From Nitrospira sp. (GTDB lineage: Bacteria; Nitrospirota; Nitrospiria; Nitrospirales; Nitrospiraceae), in the NCBI GenBank assembly GCA_013696305.1, contig JACCYV010000262.1, positions 1-33,696 on the forward strand: 33,696 bases of DNA, written 5' to 3'. This document shows positions 1 through 8,343 of the stretch, piece by piece. Positions within the stretch are counted from its first letter, which is position 1. The number at the start of each line of letters is the position of its first letter. The translations under genes and the position numbers were made by a program. Below the pieces are notes generated by a model. The model was not told the DNA's origin and ran no database searches. It saw only the letters and a list, made by a program, of their open reading frames with translations.

Positions 1-42
1 TTGCGTCGAAATACCGGGGTCGAAGCGCAGGTACATATTTGA
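1..42 (+). CDS. rpsE: 30S ribosomal protein S5, C-terminal end (partial)
   Basis: Only the last 13 codons (ending EAQVHI) and the TGA stop are inside the window. The identification rests mainly on position: rpsE normally precedes rpmD and rplO in the spc operon, and the reading frame runs into the window without a start. The stop overlaps the rpmD start (TGATG), which indicates translational coupling. The visible residues alone are too few to prove the family. Confidence 0.7.
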   Translation: MRRNTGVEAQVHI

Positions 43-251
43 TGGCTACCGATAAGAAATCAACCACTTCTCAGCCTGCTCTCCGGATTACACTGAAGCG
101 GAGCCCGATTGGAACTCCGTACAAGCACAGATTGGTTCTCAGGGGGTTAGGTCTTCGAAAACTCAATGCCACCGTGTTACGACCCGCAAGCGATCAAGTC
201 AAGGGCATGATCGCAAAGGTGGGATATCTATTGGAAGTGAGTCCGCAATGA
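42..251 (+). CDS. rpmD: 50S ribosomal protein L30
   Basis: This 69-aa protein matches short bacterial L30, a structural protein of the large ribosomal subunit. The family pattern is visible as RITLKRSPIGTPYKHR near the N-terminus, LGLRKLN in the middle and a C-terminal strand KVGYLLEV. The ATG at 42 overlaps the rpsE stop; the ORF track's TTG three bases earlier is not needed. The stop overlaps the rplO start (ATGA). It lies in the expected order rpsE-rpmD-rplO-secY. Confidence 0.93.
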   Translation: MATDKKSTTSQPALRITLKRSPIGTPYKHRLVLRGLGLRKLNATVLRPASDQVKGMIAKVGYLLEVSPQ

Positions 252-697
252 AGTTACATGATCTGGCTCCTTCTCGAGGGGCTAAACACAAGAGAAAGCG
301 AATCGGGCGTGGTCCTGGATCTGGTCACGGAAAAACCGCGACCAAGGGTCATAAGGGTCTCAAGGCTCGATCGGGCGGTGGAAAACGACCGGGCTTTGAA
401 GGCGGTCAGATGCCGCTGGTTCGAAGAGTCCCGAAGTATGGATTTGTGAACCAGTTTCGAACCGAGTACACCATCGTCAATTTGAAAAGCCTGGCTGGTC
501 TGGAGACGACAGAACCCATTACCCCCCAACTCTTGATGAACGAAGGCCTTGTACGACGAAAAGGACAGCTGATTAAGATCCTAGCCCAGGGCGAGGTTAC
601 GAAACCCCTTGTGGTGCAGGCTCATAAATTCAGCAAGTCGGCTGAGGCAAAGATTCAGGCAGCTGGGGGGAGGGCCGAGGTCATTCCCAGTGTTTGA
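248..697 (+). CDS. rplO: 50S ribosomal protein L15
   Basis: This 149-aa protein is a full-length bacterial L15, which helps assemble the large subunit. The N-terminus LHDLAPSRGAKHKRKRIGRG, followed by a glycine- and lysine-rich stretch (GSGHGKTATKGHKG) and the GGQMPLVRRVPKYGF segment, is typical of L15. The globular C-terminal domain ends in AAGGRAEVIPSV. The start overlaps the rpmD stop by ATGA, and its stop lies inside the secY start region, so three consecutive genes are translationally coupled. Confidence 0.96.
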   Translation: MKLHDLAPSRGAKHKRKRIGRGPGSGHGKTATKGHKGLKARSGGGKRPGFEGGQMPLVRRVPKYGFVNQFRTEYTIVNLKSLAGLETTEPITPQLLMNEGLVRRKGQLIKILAQGEVTKPLVVQAHKFSKSAEAKIQAAGGRAEVIPSV

Positions 698-2003
698 GCG
701 CCTCCTGACCAGTTTTCAGAACATCTTCAAGATCCCGGAGTTGCGGACCCGCGTGTTGTTCACGTTGGGAATGCTCGTCGTTTACCGCGTCGGCGCACAC
801 ATTCCAACTCCCGGCATCAACGGAGAGGCTCTCTCCGAATTTCTCCAGAAGCAGGGCGGGGCGCTGCTTGGGTTTTTGGATATTTTTTCTGGAGGATCAC
901 TCTCACGGCTGACGATTTTTGCGCTCGGCATTATGCCTTATATCAGCGCATCAATCATTTTGCAGTTACTGACGGTCGTGATTCCGCATCTTTCAAAGCT
1001 GGCAAAAGAGGGGGAGCGCGGCCGAAAGAAGATTATACAATATACTCGATTCGGCACGATTGTCATCGCGTTGATTCAGGGATTCGGGATCGCGGTCGGT
1101 CTCGAACAAATGAATCAAGGCGCCTTTGTGCTCAGTCCCGGTTGGGGATTCCGGTTCATGACCGTCATTACGCTCTGTGCGGGCACCGGATTCCTGATGT
1201 GGTTGGGGGAACAAATTACGGAACGTGGAATCGGTAATGGAATTTCTCTGATTATTTTTGCCGGAATTGTCGCACGGCTACCCGCCGCCGTTGCCCAGAC
1301 GTTCGATCTATACAAGGTGGGACAACTCAGTTTTCCGTTGTTAGTCGTGCTCACCTTAGTCATGTTCGGCGTGGTGGCGGCCATAGTTTTTCTGGAGAGC
1401 GGTCGACGAAAAGTACCCGTTCAATATGCGAAGCGCGTGATCGGGCGCCGGGTATACGGCGGTCAGAGTACCCATATTCCACTTAAGATCAATACAGCCG
1501 GTGTAATTCCACCAATTTTTGCGTCCTCGATCATTGCCTTTCCGGCCACGATCGCTGGATTTTTTGAAACACCGTGGGTCAAGGAGATTGGCTCGCAACT
1601 GGCTCCCGGATCACTTCTCTATACCTTGATGTATGTGGGACTGATTGTGTTTTTCTGTTTCTTCTATACTGCGGTGGTCATGAACCCCGTTGATATGGCC
1701 GACAATCTTAAGAAATACGGCGGATTCGTTCCTGGTATACGTCCTGGGCAGCGCACCTCCGATTATATTTATTCAGTGCTCACAAAGATTACTTTTGCCG
1801 GAGCCATTTATCTAGCGATTGTATGTGTGATTCCTGAATTTCTCATCTATAAGCTCAATATGCCCTTTTACTTCGGCGGAACTTCACTTTTGATTGTTAT
1901 TGGCGTGGGTTTGGATACGGCGCAACAAATTGAGTCGCATTTGCTAAACCGCAATTATGACGGATTTCTGCAAAAAGGACGGCTTCGGGGTCGAACGACG
2001 TAA
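690..2003 (+). CDS. secY: Sec translocon channel subunit SecY
   Basis: SecY forms the protein-conducting channel of the inner membrane together with SecE and SecG. I place the start at the GTG at 690, giving MFERLLTSFQNIFKIPELR and 437 aa, the usual SecY length; the ORF track start at 609 lies inside rplO and is too early. About ten hydrophobic segments are visible. Conserved stretches include the plug and first loop region (GAHIPTPGINGEAL), GIMPYISASIILQLL, LGEQITERGIGNGISLIIFAGI and the cytoplasmic loop ending GIRPGQRTSDY. The start overlaps the rplO stop by 8 bases, in standard spc-operon order. Confidence 0.96.
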   Translation: MFERLLTSFQNIFKIPELRTRVLFTLGMLVVYRVGAHIPTPGINGEALSEFLQKQGGALLGFLDIFSGGSLSRLTIFALGIMPYISASIILQLLTVVIPHLSKLAKEGERGRKKIIQYTRFGTIVIALIQGFGIAVGLEQMNQGAFVLSPGWGFRFMTVITLCAGTGFLMWLGEQITERGIGNGISLIIFAGIVARLPAAVAQTFDLYKVGQLSFPLLVVLTLVMFGVVAAIVFLESGRRKVPVQYAKRVIGRRVYGGQSTHIPLKINTAGVIPPIFASSIIAFPATIAGFFETPWVKEIGSQLAPGSLLYTLMYVGLIVFFCFFYTAVVMNPVDMADNLKKYGGFVPGIRPGQRTSDYIYSVLTKITFAGAIYLAIVCVIPEFLIYKLNMPFYFGGTSLLIVIGVGLDTAQQIESHLLNRNYDGFLQKGRLRGRTT

Positions 2004-2012
2004 GGCGATTTG

Positions 2013-2669
2013 ATGAGGCTCGTGTTTCTTGGTGCTCCTGGGGTGGGAAAGGGTACTCAGGCTGATCGGGTAACCGCACAGTTTGGTCGGCCAAAAATTT
2101 CCACAGGTGACCTCTTGCGGGCGGCCGTGAGGAACCAGACTTCCTTAGGGCTCGAAGCCAAAAAACACATGGACGAGGGCGGGCTTGTACCGGACGCCGT
2201 GGTCATTAATATGGTGCGCGCGAAACTCGCTGAGCCCCTCTGCCGAAATGGATTTATCCTGGATGGATTTCCGAGAACTGTTCCGCAGGCAGAAGAATTG
2301 AGCGGCATTCTGAGCGTAAACGGACACGCGCTCGATCGAGTCATAAACTTTCGTGTGTCCAGGCAGGATATTGTCGCACGATTGAGTGGACGGCGCAGTT
2401 GTCAGAAATGCCAAAGTGTCTTTCACGTAAATTTCGCCCCTCCCAAGGTCAGTGAACAGTGTGATCGATGCGGGGGTGCGTTGGTCCAACGTAATGATGA
2501 TAAAACTGAGACCATTGAAGCGCGCTTGAAAGTCTACGATGAGCAAACGGCTCCGTTGATTGCCTATTACCAAGCGAAACAGATATTGAGTGATCTTGAT
2601 GGGTCTGGTGATGTGGGGCATGTTTACGATAGGTTAGTGACCGTGCTCCGTGGACTTGGGGCGCAATGA
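2013..2669 (+). CDS. adk: Adenylate kinase, long form with Cys4 LID
   Basis: Adenylate kinase converts ATP plus AMP to two ADP in the cytoplasm. The P-loop GAPGVGKGT is at residues 7-15, the AMP-binding region follows (STGDLLR, near residue 30), and the DGFPRT motif is at 84-89. The LID domain carries four cysteines (C130, C133, C150, C153), the arrangement of zinc-binding adenylate kinases. ATG 2013 is preferred over the TTG at 2010 in the ORF track because the protein then begins directly with the beta strand MRLVFLG. The stop overlaps the map start (ATGA). Confidence 0.96.
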   Translation: MRLVFLGAPGVGKGTQADRVTAQFGRPKISTGDLLRAAVRNQTSLGLEAKKHMDEGGLVPDAVVINMVRAKLAEPLCRNGFILDGFPRTVPQAEELSGILSVNGHALDRVINFRVSRQDIVARLSGRRSCQKCQSVFHVNFAPPKVSEQCDRCGGALVQRNDDKTETIEARLKVYDEQTAPLIAYYQAKQILSDLDGSGDVGHVYDRLVTVLRGLGAQ

Positions 2670-3421
2670 TTGTGTTCAAAACGCTTGACGAAGTTGCCTT
2701 AATGGCGCAAGCGTCTCAGGTGGTAGCCGATGTGTTGGAGTTACTGAAGGAAAAAGTGGCACCTGGTATCACCACCGACGACTTGGATTGCATGGCCGAA
2801 GAGGCCATTCGTGGCCGGGGTGCCATCCCTGCATTCAAAGGATATCGCAACTATCCTAAAACACTCTGTGCCTCAGTGAACGAACAGGTGGTGCATGGAA
2901 TTCCATCGAAACGTCGTCTCAAAGAGGGCGATATCATTGGGCTCGATCTTGGGGCGATCGTATCTGGGTTCTACGGGGATTCTGCAGTGACTGTACCGGT
3001 CGGGGCTGCGAGCAGCCAGGTGCTGCGTTTGATACAAGTGACTGAGGAAGCGCTGCGCCATGGTATTGCTCAGGCGGTGGTGGGAAATCGATTGTCCGAT
3101 GTGTCTCATGCCGTGCAGGTTCACGTGGAACAAGCGGGGTTTTCCGTGGTCACTGAATTTGTCGGACATGGTATCGGACGACAACTCCATGAGGAACCTC
3201 AGGTTCCAAATTATGGACGGCCTGGACAGGGGCCACGGTTGCAGGTGGGGATGGTCTTGGCGATCGAACCCATGGTGAATATGGGGACCGGGGCTATTCG
3301 GATTTTGGAGGATCGCTGGACTGCCGTAACGCAGGATGGTCGCTGGTCAGCTCACTTTGAGCATACTATCGCCATTCAGCCGAATGGCCCGGCGAGGATC
3401 CTTTCACTGTCATCACATTAA
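2666..3421 (+). CDS. map: Methionine aminopeptidase, type I
   Basis: This enzyme removes the initiator methionine from new proteins. At 251 aa it has the usual length of a bacterial type I enzyme without an N-terminal extension. The metal-binding residues are visible: Asp in GLDLG, Asp in FYGDSAVT, His in EFVGHGIGRQLHEEP, Glu in LAIEPMV and Glu in HFEHTIAI. The substrate-side His is in VVHGIPS. The start overlaps the adk stop by ATGA, and infA follows after 21 bases, matching the adk-map-infA order common in bacteria. Confidence 0.96.
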   Translation: MIVFKTLDEVALMAQASQVVADVLELLKEKVAPGITTDDLDCMAEEAIRGRGAIPAFKGYRNYPKTLCASVNEQVVHGIPSKRRLKEGDIIGLDLGAIVSGFYGDSAVTVPVGAASSQVLRLIQVTEEALRHGIAQAVVGNRLSDVSHAVQVHVEQAGFSVVTEFVGHGIGRQLHEEPQVPNYGRPGQGPRLQVGMVLAIEPMVNMGTGAIRILEDRWTAVTQDGRWSAHFEHTIAIQPNGPARILSLSSH

Positions 3422-3442
3422 GACGGGGAGGCATACCGATAC

Positions 3443-3661
3443 GTGCCAAAAGAAGATGTCATAGAAGTGACCGGCACGGTGGCTGAGACTCTCCCGAATG
3501 CTATGTTTCGCGTGGAACTAGAACACGGGCACAGGATTTTAGCGCACATCTCAGGGAAAATGCGGATGCACTTCATTCGTATCCTTCCCGGCGATAAGGT
3601 GACAGTTCAATTGTCGCCCTACGATCTGACAAGGGGCCGCATCACCTATCGTTTCAAGTAG
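3443..3661 (+). CDS. infA: Translation initiation factor IF-1
   Basis: IF-1 binds the ribosomal A site during initiation. The 72-aa protein is one S1-like OB fold with the family signature throughout: [51 protein letters not shown] and the C-terminal RGRITYRFK. The start is GTG at 3443, preceded by the purine-rich GGGGAGG at 3425-3431. It sits between map and rpmJ, its usual place. Confidence 0.97.
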   Translation: MPKEDVIEVTGTVAETLPNAMFRVELEHGHRILAHISGKMRMHFIRILPGDKVTVQLSPYDLTRGRITYRFK

Positions 3662-3679
3662 TGGAGGAAGGGAATTGCT

Positions 3680-3793
3680 ATGAAGGTCAAGTCGTCAGTC
3701 AAGCCGATTTGTGCAAAATGCAAAGTAGTTCGAAGGCGAGGGGTCGTACGGGTGTTGTGTGCGAATCCGCGCCACAAACAGCGGCAGGGTTGA
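3680..3793 (+). CDS. rpmJ: 50S ribosomal protein L36 (zinc-binding type)
   Basis: This 37-aa gene is too short for the supplied ORF track. The product begins [19 protein letters not shown] and ends NPRHKQRQG, which is characteristic of L36. The zinc-ribbon ligands C-x2-C, then Cys and His ([14 protein letters not shown]) are all present, so this is the zinc-dependent form. A GAGGAAGGG ribosome-binding site lies about 8 bases upstream of ATG 3680. It lies between infA and rpsM, the standard order at the spc-alpha junction. A 135-bp gap without a recognisable gene follows. Confidence 0.95.
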   Translation: MKVKSSVKPICAKCKVVRRRGVVRVLCANPRHKQRQG

Positions 3794-3928
3794 CCGATAG
3801 GTGGACCGCCTTGGCAAGAAGTATGTCCCGGTGCACGCTTGTCTGTTCCGGGTGATATCGGATTACTGTCGCGGAGGCGCTCCAAGCCAGCCCACGATGC
3901 AATGAAGGGACCGAATTAGGGGGAAATT

Positions 3929-4318
3929 ATGGCACGTATCTCCGGTGTAGATTTGCCAAAAGACAAAAGGATTGATATCGGGCTGACCTATGTGTTTGGG
4001 ATCGGTCGTGCCGCGGCTCAGGCCATTCTTAAGAAGGCCGGGATTGATGGCTCCATTCGTGTGAAGGACGTGAGCGAGGACAAGATCGTCAAAATGCGCG
4101 AAGTCATCGAGCGTGACTATCGAGTGGAAGGCGATTTGCGAAAAGAAGTGTCGATGAACATCAAACGACTTGTGGACACCGGAACATTTCGTGGGCTCCG
4201 GCATCGCAAAGGTTTGCCTGTTCGCGGACAGCGGACAAAAACCAACGCGCGCACCCGCAAGGGAAGGCGCTCGGGGGTGGGAAGCAAACCGCAGAAGCCC
4301 GCTGGTTCAAGAGCATAA
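3929..4318 (+). CDS. rpsM: 30S ribosomal protein S13
   Basis: S13 sits in the head of the small subunit and contacts the P-site tRNA through its C-terminal tail. The 129-aa sequence shows the family start [21 protein letters not shown], the helix-hairpin-helix segment [14 protein letters not shown], and the basic tail [23 protein letters not shown]. The tail continues to [12 protein letters not shown], slightly longer than average. An AGGGGGAAATT stretch just upstream serves as ribosome-binding site. This is the first gene of the alpha operon block rpsM-rpsK-rpsD-rpoA-rplQ. Confidence 0.97.
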   Translation: MARISGVDLPKDKRIDIGLTYVFGIGRAAAQAILKKAGIDGSIRVKDVSEDKIVKMREVIERDYRVEGDLRKEVSMNIKRLVDTGTFRGLRHRKGLPVRGQRTKTNARTRKGRRSGVGSKPQKPAGSRA

Positions 4319-4359
4319 GAGACTAGACCGAGCAGGCGCCATGCGCTGAGGGAGATTCT

Positions 4360-4743
4360 ATGAGTGTGAAGAAGGGCAAAAAGAAAGAACGCAAGATGGT
4401 CCAGAGTGGGGTGGCTCACGTTCAAGCGTCGTTCAATAATACGATCGTGACCATTACCGACATGAGCGGCAATACTGTCGTATGGGCCAGTTCCGGCAAT
4501 CAGGGATTTAAGGGATCACGGAAGAGCACTCCCTTCGCGGCACAGCGGGCTGGAGAGGCCGCTGCGAGGAAGGCGATGGAAAACGGCATGCGGCAGGTTG
4601 ATGTGTACGTCAACGGTCCAGGAGCCGGGCGCGAATCCGCCATCCGTTCGCTGCAAAGTGCTGGATTGCGCATCAATCTTATCCGTGACGTGACACCCAT
4701 CCCCCATAACGGCTGTCGCCCGCCGAAACGCAGACGGGTATAG
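4360..4743 (+). CDS. rpsK: 30S ribosomal protein S11
   Basis: S11 forms part of the small-subunit platform. The 127-aa sequence has a basic N-terminus ([10 protein letters not shown]), then the S11 core [18 protein letters not shown], the [10 protein letters not shown] turn, [11 protein letters not shown], and the conserved end [33 protein letters not shown] ribosome-binding site precedes ATG 4360. It stands 41 bases after rpsM and 78 bases before rpsD, as in other alpha operons. Confidence 0.97.
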   Translation: MSVKKGKKKERKMVQSGVAHVQASFNNTIVTITDMSGNTVVWASSGNQGFKGSRKSTPFAAQRAGEAAARKAMENGMRQVDVYVNGPGAGRESAIRSLQSAGLRINLIRDVTPIPHNGCRPPKRRRV

Positions 4744-4821
4744 CATCCATCCGGACGTTGTCATAACAAGGTAAGCGCTGTCGAGTCGTTTGAGTCGTTG
4801 AGGTAGAGGAGGGGTAGGAGC

Positions 4822-5448
4822 GTGGCAAAATATAGTGGGCCGGTCTGTCGGTTATGTCGGAGAGAGGGCGAGAAGCTTTTCTTGAAAGGGTCTCGTTGCA
4901 TGACCGAGAAGTGCGCTATTGAGCGCCGGAGTTATCCCCCCGGACAGCACGGTCAGGCTCGTCAGCGGACATCGGATTACAGTCTGCAGTTACGTGAGAA
5001 GCAGAAACTGAAAAGAATTTACGGCTTGCAGGAATGTCAATTCCGCGGCATTTTTGAGCGGGCAGAACGTCAAACCGGAGTGACCGGCAATACGCTGCTA
5101 CGTTTATTGGAGTGCCGATTGGACAATGTCGTGTACCGGCTCGGCTTCGGCGCCTCACGCAAGGAGGCCAGACAGTTGGTCAATCATGGCCATATGATGA
5201 TCAATGGTCGCAAAGTCAAGGTGCCCGGCGCGCTTGTGAAGGCAGGCGATTCCGTGGAAGTGCGGCAGAAGAGCCGTGAGATGCTTCCCATCCAAGGCGC
5301 GCTCGCGGCAGTCGATGGGCGGGGGATTCCGGAGTGGCTTGAGTTGGACAAGGGGGCCTATAAAGGGACAATTCGGTCATTGCCGACAAAGGAGCATATC
5401 GTGCTGCCGGTGAATGAACAAATGGTTGTGGAATTGTACTCGCGCTAA
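4822..5448 (+). CDS. rpsD: 30S ribosomal protein S4 (zinc-finger type)
   Basis: S4 is a primary 16S rRNA binder that starts 30S assembly and in many bacteria represses its own operon. The 208-aa product has an N-terminal Cys4 pattern (CRLCRREGEKLFLKGSRC followed by EKC), so it is the zinc-binding type. The S4 RNA-binding domain is clear from LECRLDNVVYRLGFG and ARQLVNHGHMMINGRKV. The start is GTG 4822, with a strong AGGAGGGG ribosome-binding site upstream. Order rpsK-rpsD-rpoA is standard. Confidence 0.97.
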   Translation: MAKYSGPVCRLCRREGEKLFLKGSRCMTEKCAIERRSYPPGQHGQARQRTSDYSLQLREKQKLKRIYGLQECQFRGIFERAERQTGVTGNTLLRLLECRLDNVVYRLGFGASRKEARQLVNHGHMMINGRKVKVPGALVKAGDSVEVRQKSREMLPIQGALAAVDGRGIPEWLELDKGAYKGTIRSLPTKEHIVLPVNEQMVVELYSR

Positions 5449-5455
5449 GAGATCA

Positions 5456-5487
5456 TGGTGAGGGGAGGCGTGCGGCTTGCCCCACCA
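5456..5487 (+). other. Intercistronic hairpin between rpsD and rpoA
   Basis: In the 84-bp rpsD-rpoA gap, TGGTG-A-GGG pairs with CCCCACCA: 8 base pairs with one bulged A and a GC-rich loop. No T-run follows, so it does not look like an intrinsic terminator. It could be an RNA-processing or stabilising structure that tunes rpoA against the ribosomal genes; that is inference. Confidence 0.3.
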
Positions 5488-5532
5488 CGACTGAACGATA
5501 GATAGACTCACACGAGTTATGAAGGGGGAGTC

Positions 5533-6534
5533 ATGATTAAAGCGATGAAAGACTTTCAGATCCCCATGCGGGTGGAAGTCGACAAGGACACTCTTTCCCC
5601 GACATTCGGCAGATTTACGACAGAGGCATTCGAGCGAGGATTCGGCACGACAGTGGGGAACTCGCTGCGCCGCGTGTTGTTGTCTTCCTTGACGGGAGCT
5701 GCGGTCACGACCGTGAAGATCGAAGGAGTGTTACACGAATTTTCTACGATTCCCGGCGTGACAGAGGATGTGACATCCATCATTTTGAATGTGAAAAGCC
5801 TTCGATTGGCTTTACAAGGTGACAAACCAAAGACCATTCGGCTGAAGAAAAAAGGGCCGGGGGAAGCGAAGGGGACGGATATTACCCACGACGGCGATGT
5901 GACCATTCTGACTCCGGATTTGCATATTGCGACGCTGGATAAGGATGCCGCGCTGGATGTGGAAATGACCATCAAGCATGGCCGTGGTTTTGTTCCCGCC
6001 GAACGAAATAAGGAAGAGGGATTGCCCATCGGGGTCATTGCCGTGGACTCCATCTTTTCCCCGATCAAGCGGGTAAATTTTCATGTTGAGAATGCCCGTG
6101 TAGGACGTATGACCGACTATGACAAGCTGACGCTCGAAATTTGGACGGATGGAACGATTTCCCCGCGCGATGCATTGTCCAACGCCGCCGGCATTCTCCG
6201 CGAGCACCTGGATATCTTCATCAATCCTGAGGAGCGTTCCGATGCGAAACCGGCTGTCGGCAGCGAAGACCTCTCGGACGAGGTCAATAAGAACCTCTAT
6301 CGCAGCGTGAATGAGTTGGAACTGTCTGTTCGCGCGGCCAACTGTCTCAAAAATGCCAATATCAAGACGATTGCCGACTTGGTTCAAAAAACCGAAGCGG
6401 AGATGTTGAAGACCAAGAATTTCGGAAAAAAATCGCTGAACGAAATCAAGGAAATCCTGACCGAAATGGGACTGAGCCTTGGAATGAAGGTCGACGCCTT
6501 GCCGTCAGGCGACACGGGCGTGCGGTCAGAGTAA
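5533..6534 (+). CDS. rpoA: RNA polymerase alpha subunit
   Basis: The alpha subunit dimerises to nucleate core polymerase assembly and binds UP elements and activators through its C-terminal domain. The 333-aa length is normal. The N-terminal domain includes [23 protein letters not shown], and the alpha-CTD includes [23 protein letters not shown] and [14 protein letters not shown]. The ATG at 5533 has AGGGGGAG directly upstream; an in-frame ATG at 5545 is possible. It follows rpsD and precedes rplQ as usual. Confidence 0.97.
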   Translation: MIKAMKDFQIPMRVEVDKDTLSPTFGRFTTEAFERGFGTTVGNSLRRVLLSSLTGAAVTTVKIEGVLHEFSTIPGVTEDVTSIILNVKSLRLALQGDKPKTIRLKKKGPGEAKGTDITHDGDVTILTPDLHIATLDKDAALDVEMTIKHGRGFVPAERNKEEGLPIGVIAVDSIFSPIKRVNFHVENARVGRMTDYDKLTLEIWTDGTISPRDALSNAAGILREHLDIFINPEERSDAKPAVGSEDLSDEVNKNLYRSVNELELSVRAANCLKNANIKTIADLVQKTEAEMLKTKNFGKKSLNEIKEILTEMGLSLGMKVDALPSGDTGVRSE

Positions 6535-6552
6535 GAAAGGAACAGGACTACT

Positions 6553-6999
6553 GTGCGCCACAAAAAGAAGGGTCGACAGCTCGGACGCCAAACAAAGCAT
6601 CGCTGGGCGCTGTTTCGAAGTCTTGTGACTTCGCTACTTGAGCATGAGCGGATTGAAACGACGGAAGCCAAGGCGAAAGAAATTCGCGGCTTCACGGATC
6701 GAATGATTACACTCGGGAAAGACGGGAGCCTGCCGGCGCGTCGTCGCGCTCTCAGTTTCTTGCGCAGCAAGGCCGTAGTTTCAAAACTTTTCAGCGATGT
6801 CGCTGCACGATTTCGTGATCGCCAGGGAGGGTACACGCGGATTATTAGAACCCGTCGTCGGGTTGGTGATGCCGCCGAGATGGTCGCGATGGAATTGGTC
6901 GCCCGACCGGCAATAGCTGCGACCTCGCCACCCGCGGGTGCTTCAGCCGTACAAGATAAAGATACTACGGCCTCACGCTCCACTCCTGGAGATGCCTAG
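6553..6999 (+). CDS. rplQ: 50S ribosomal protein L17 with C-terminal extension
   Basis: L17 is a large-subunit protein near the exit tunnel. The start GTG 6553 yields [18 protein letters not shown], the invariant L17 opening. The core continues with [19 protein letters not shown] and [19 protein letters not shown]. After the usual end near residue 118 the protein runs on for about 30 residues rich in Ala, Ser, Thr and Pro, so the total is 148 aa against roughly 120 in many bacteria. This tail looks disordered and its role is unknown. It is the last gene of the alpha operon, followed at once by a hairpin. Confidence 0.95.
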   Translation: MRHKKKGRQLGRQTKHRWALFRSLVTSLLEHERIETTEAKAKEIRGFTDRMITLGKDGSLPARRRALSFLRSKAVVSKLFSDVAARFRDRQGGYTRIIRTRRRVGDAAEMVAMELVARPAIAATSPPAGASAVQDKDTTASRSTPGDA

Positions 7000-7004
7000 C
7001 AGAT

Positions 7005-7040
7005 GAATGCCACGACAGCTGCAGAGTTGTCGTGGCATTC
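7005..7040 (+). terminator. Terminator-like hairpin after rplQ
   Basis: GAATGCCACGACA is followed after 10 bases by its exact reverse complement TGTCGTGGCATTC, a perfect 13-bp stem starting 5 bases after the rplQ stop. No U-tract follows on the + strand (GGGACACC), so it may need other factors or act mainly to protect the 3' end of the transcript. Confidence 0.65.
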
Positions 7041-7110
7041 GGGACACCTCCTCACCTCGCTCTCCGTCACACTTTTCGAACGATTTCGCTGGGCCATTGT
7101 TCGCCGTAGG

Positions 7111-7139
7111 TTTACTTGCCCCAGGTGGAATGCTACTAT
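7111..7139 (+). promoter_or_regulatory. Candidate sigma-70 promoter for the lpt-rpoN-hpf-rapZ unit
   Basis: TTTACT (7111-7116) and TACTAT (7134-7139) are 17 bases apart, each matching consensus at four of six positions. The predicted start near 7146 lies about 45 bases before lptC, and the preceding hairpin ends the alpha operon. This fits the start of a new transcription unit but is weak on its own. Confidence 0.4.
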
Positions 7140-7190
7140 CATGCCACGGGCTGTGAACAGGGAAGCTCTGTAAAATTAGGAGCTTTTCGC

Positions 7191-7763
7191 ATGTGGGAAC
7201 GTTGGATCCGACGGGGCCTTCTAGCTCTTAGTGTGGTTCTTGCAGCGTTTCTAGGATATCTGCTCGTCACACGATCCAATCCAGGCTCTTCCTCACGATC
7301 GGTCGCCACCGTTGGTACCGAATCCGCCGACGCGCATATTCAGGATTTCATCTATACGCAGACCAAAGGCGATATTGTTCAATGGAAAGTCCAGGCGGAA
7401 CAGGCACGCCTGTTTGAGAAGGACAGCCGCGCGATTCTGAGCAACGTGCAAGTGACGCTCTATGGAACCCAAGGGCAGGAGCTGACGTTGTCGGGTGATG
7501 AGGGGACGCTTGACACGCAGACGAAAAATTTCCAGTTATCCAACAGGGCGACGCCCATTGTGGTGGAAACCCAAAGTGGGTATACGATTCAGACCAATCA
7601 CCTCATGTGGAGTGATATGCGGCATGAAATTCAAACAGCCGACCATGTCACGATCAACGGGCATGGGTTGCAAGTCACCGGCAGAGGGCTGCTTGGCAAA
7701 ATGGACATCGAAGAATTCCAGGTGTTGGACGATGTTCGTGTGGATGTGGCTCCTGCTTCTTAG
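7191..7763 (+). CDS. lptC: LPS export periplasmic bridge protein LptC
   Basis: LptC is a bitopic inner-membrane protein that takes lipopolysaccharide from LptBFG and hands it to LptA. ATG 7191 gives 190 aa, with an N-terminal membrane anchor (RRGLLALSVVLAAFLGYLLV) and a periplasmic beta-jellyroll domain containing the LptC-like pattern of DSRAILSNVQVTLYG and SGDEGTLDTQTKNFQLS. An AGGAG at 7178-7182 supports this start over the ORF track's earlier one at 7116. The end overlaps lptA, and the lptC-lptA-lptB order supports the assignment. Confidence 0.88.
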   Translation: MWERWIRRGLLALSVVLAAFLGYLLVTRSNPGSSSRSVATVGTESADAHIQDFIYTQTKGDIVQWKVQAEQARLFEKDSRAILSNVQVTLYGTQGQELTLSGDEGTLDTQTKNFQLSNRATPIVVETQSGYTIQTNHLMWSDMRHEIQTADHVTINGHGLQVTGRGLLGKMDIEEFQVLDDVRVDVAPAS

Positions 7764-8343
7764 TGCCGGGGCGTGGCTGGTGGCTCCTGGCGCGCATGCG
7801 TCGGACACACGCTTGTCGAAGGAGCCTAGCGCCGATCATGTATTGACCACGATTACATCTCGAACCATGACCGTCAGCAATCAGGAGAATACAGCGATTT
7901 TTGACGGATCAGTGGTGTTAACCCGTGGTCCATTAGTGGTGCATTCGGACCATATGGTGGTATCGTTCAACCCCAGCCGCAACGGTGTCGAGAGTAAAAG
8001 TCCCGTAGTCGCGGCGAAATCTCACAATAGTCACGGTGCGGATAAGCAGGTTTCACAAGGCCGCGACGCGATGCCCACGGTCTCTGATCGCAGTATTCGC
8101 ATGCTCGAGGCTACCGGCCGGGTGAAGATCGAGAAGGACGATGGCCGTGCCACATGTCGTAAGGCCGTCTACTATGAAGGGGAGAAAAAAATTATCCTGA
8201 CAGGAGATCCCATTGCCTGGCAAAAAGGGACACGGGTATCCGGAAAGCGGATCATCATGTTTTTGGAGGAAGATCGGAGTGTGATAGAAGGCGACTCCCA
8301 GGTGATCATTGAAGGTGAAAGCGGAGGCGGAGGTAAGCCATGA
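7732..8343 (+). CDS. lptA: LPS transport protein LptA (OstA-like, periplasmic)
   Basis: LptA forms the periplasmic bridge that carries LPS to the outer-membrane LptD. The ORF track start (7495) runs inside lptC in another frame; the real start is ATG 7732 or, equally possible, ATG 7744, which gives the clean signal peptide [19 protein letters not shown] followed by SDT. The OstA/LptA core is seen in [37 protein letters not shown] and later [20 protein letters not shown] polar stretch of about 30 residues (near [15 protein letters not shown]) between the two halves looks like a linker insertion. It overlaps lptC by about 20-30 bases and lptB by ATGA. Confidence 0.83.
   Translation: MFVWMWLLLLSAGAWLVAPGAHASDTRLSKEPSADHVLTTITSRTMTVSNQENTAIFDGSVVLTRGPLVVHSDHMVVSFNPSRNGVESKSPVVAAKSHNSHGADKQVSQGRDAMPTVSDRSIRMLEATGRVKIEKDDGRATCRKAVYYEGEKKIILTGDPIAWQKGTRVSGKRIIMFLEEDRSVIEGDSQVIIEGESGGGGKP

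Noticed and set aside
7495-7731. N-terminal 79 residues of the 282-aa ORF in lptA's frame.
   Set aside because: This part lies inside lptC in another frame, is Arg/Trp-rich shadow sequence, and precedes a good signal peptide at 7732/7744.
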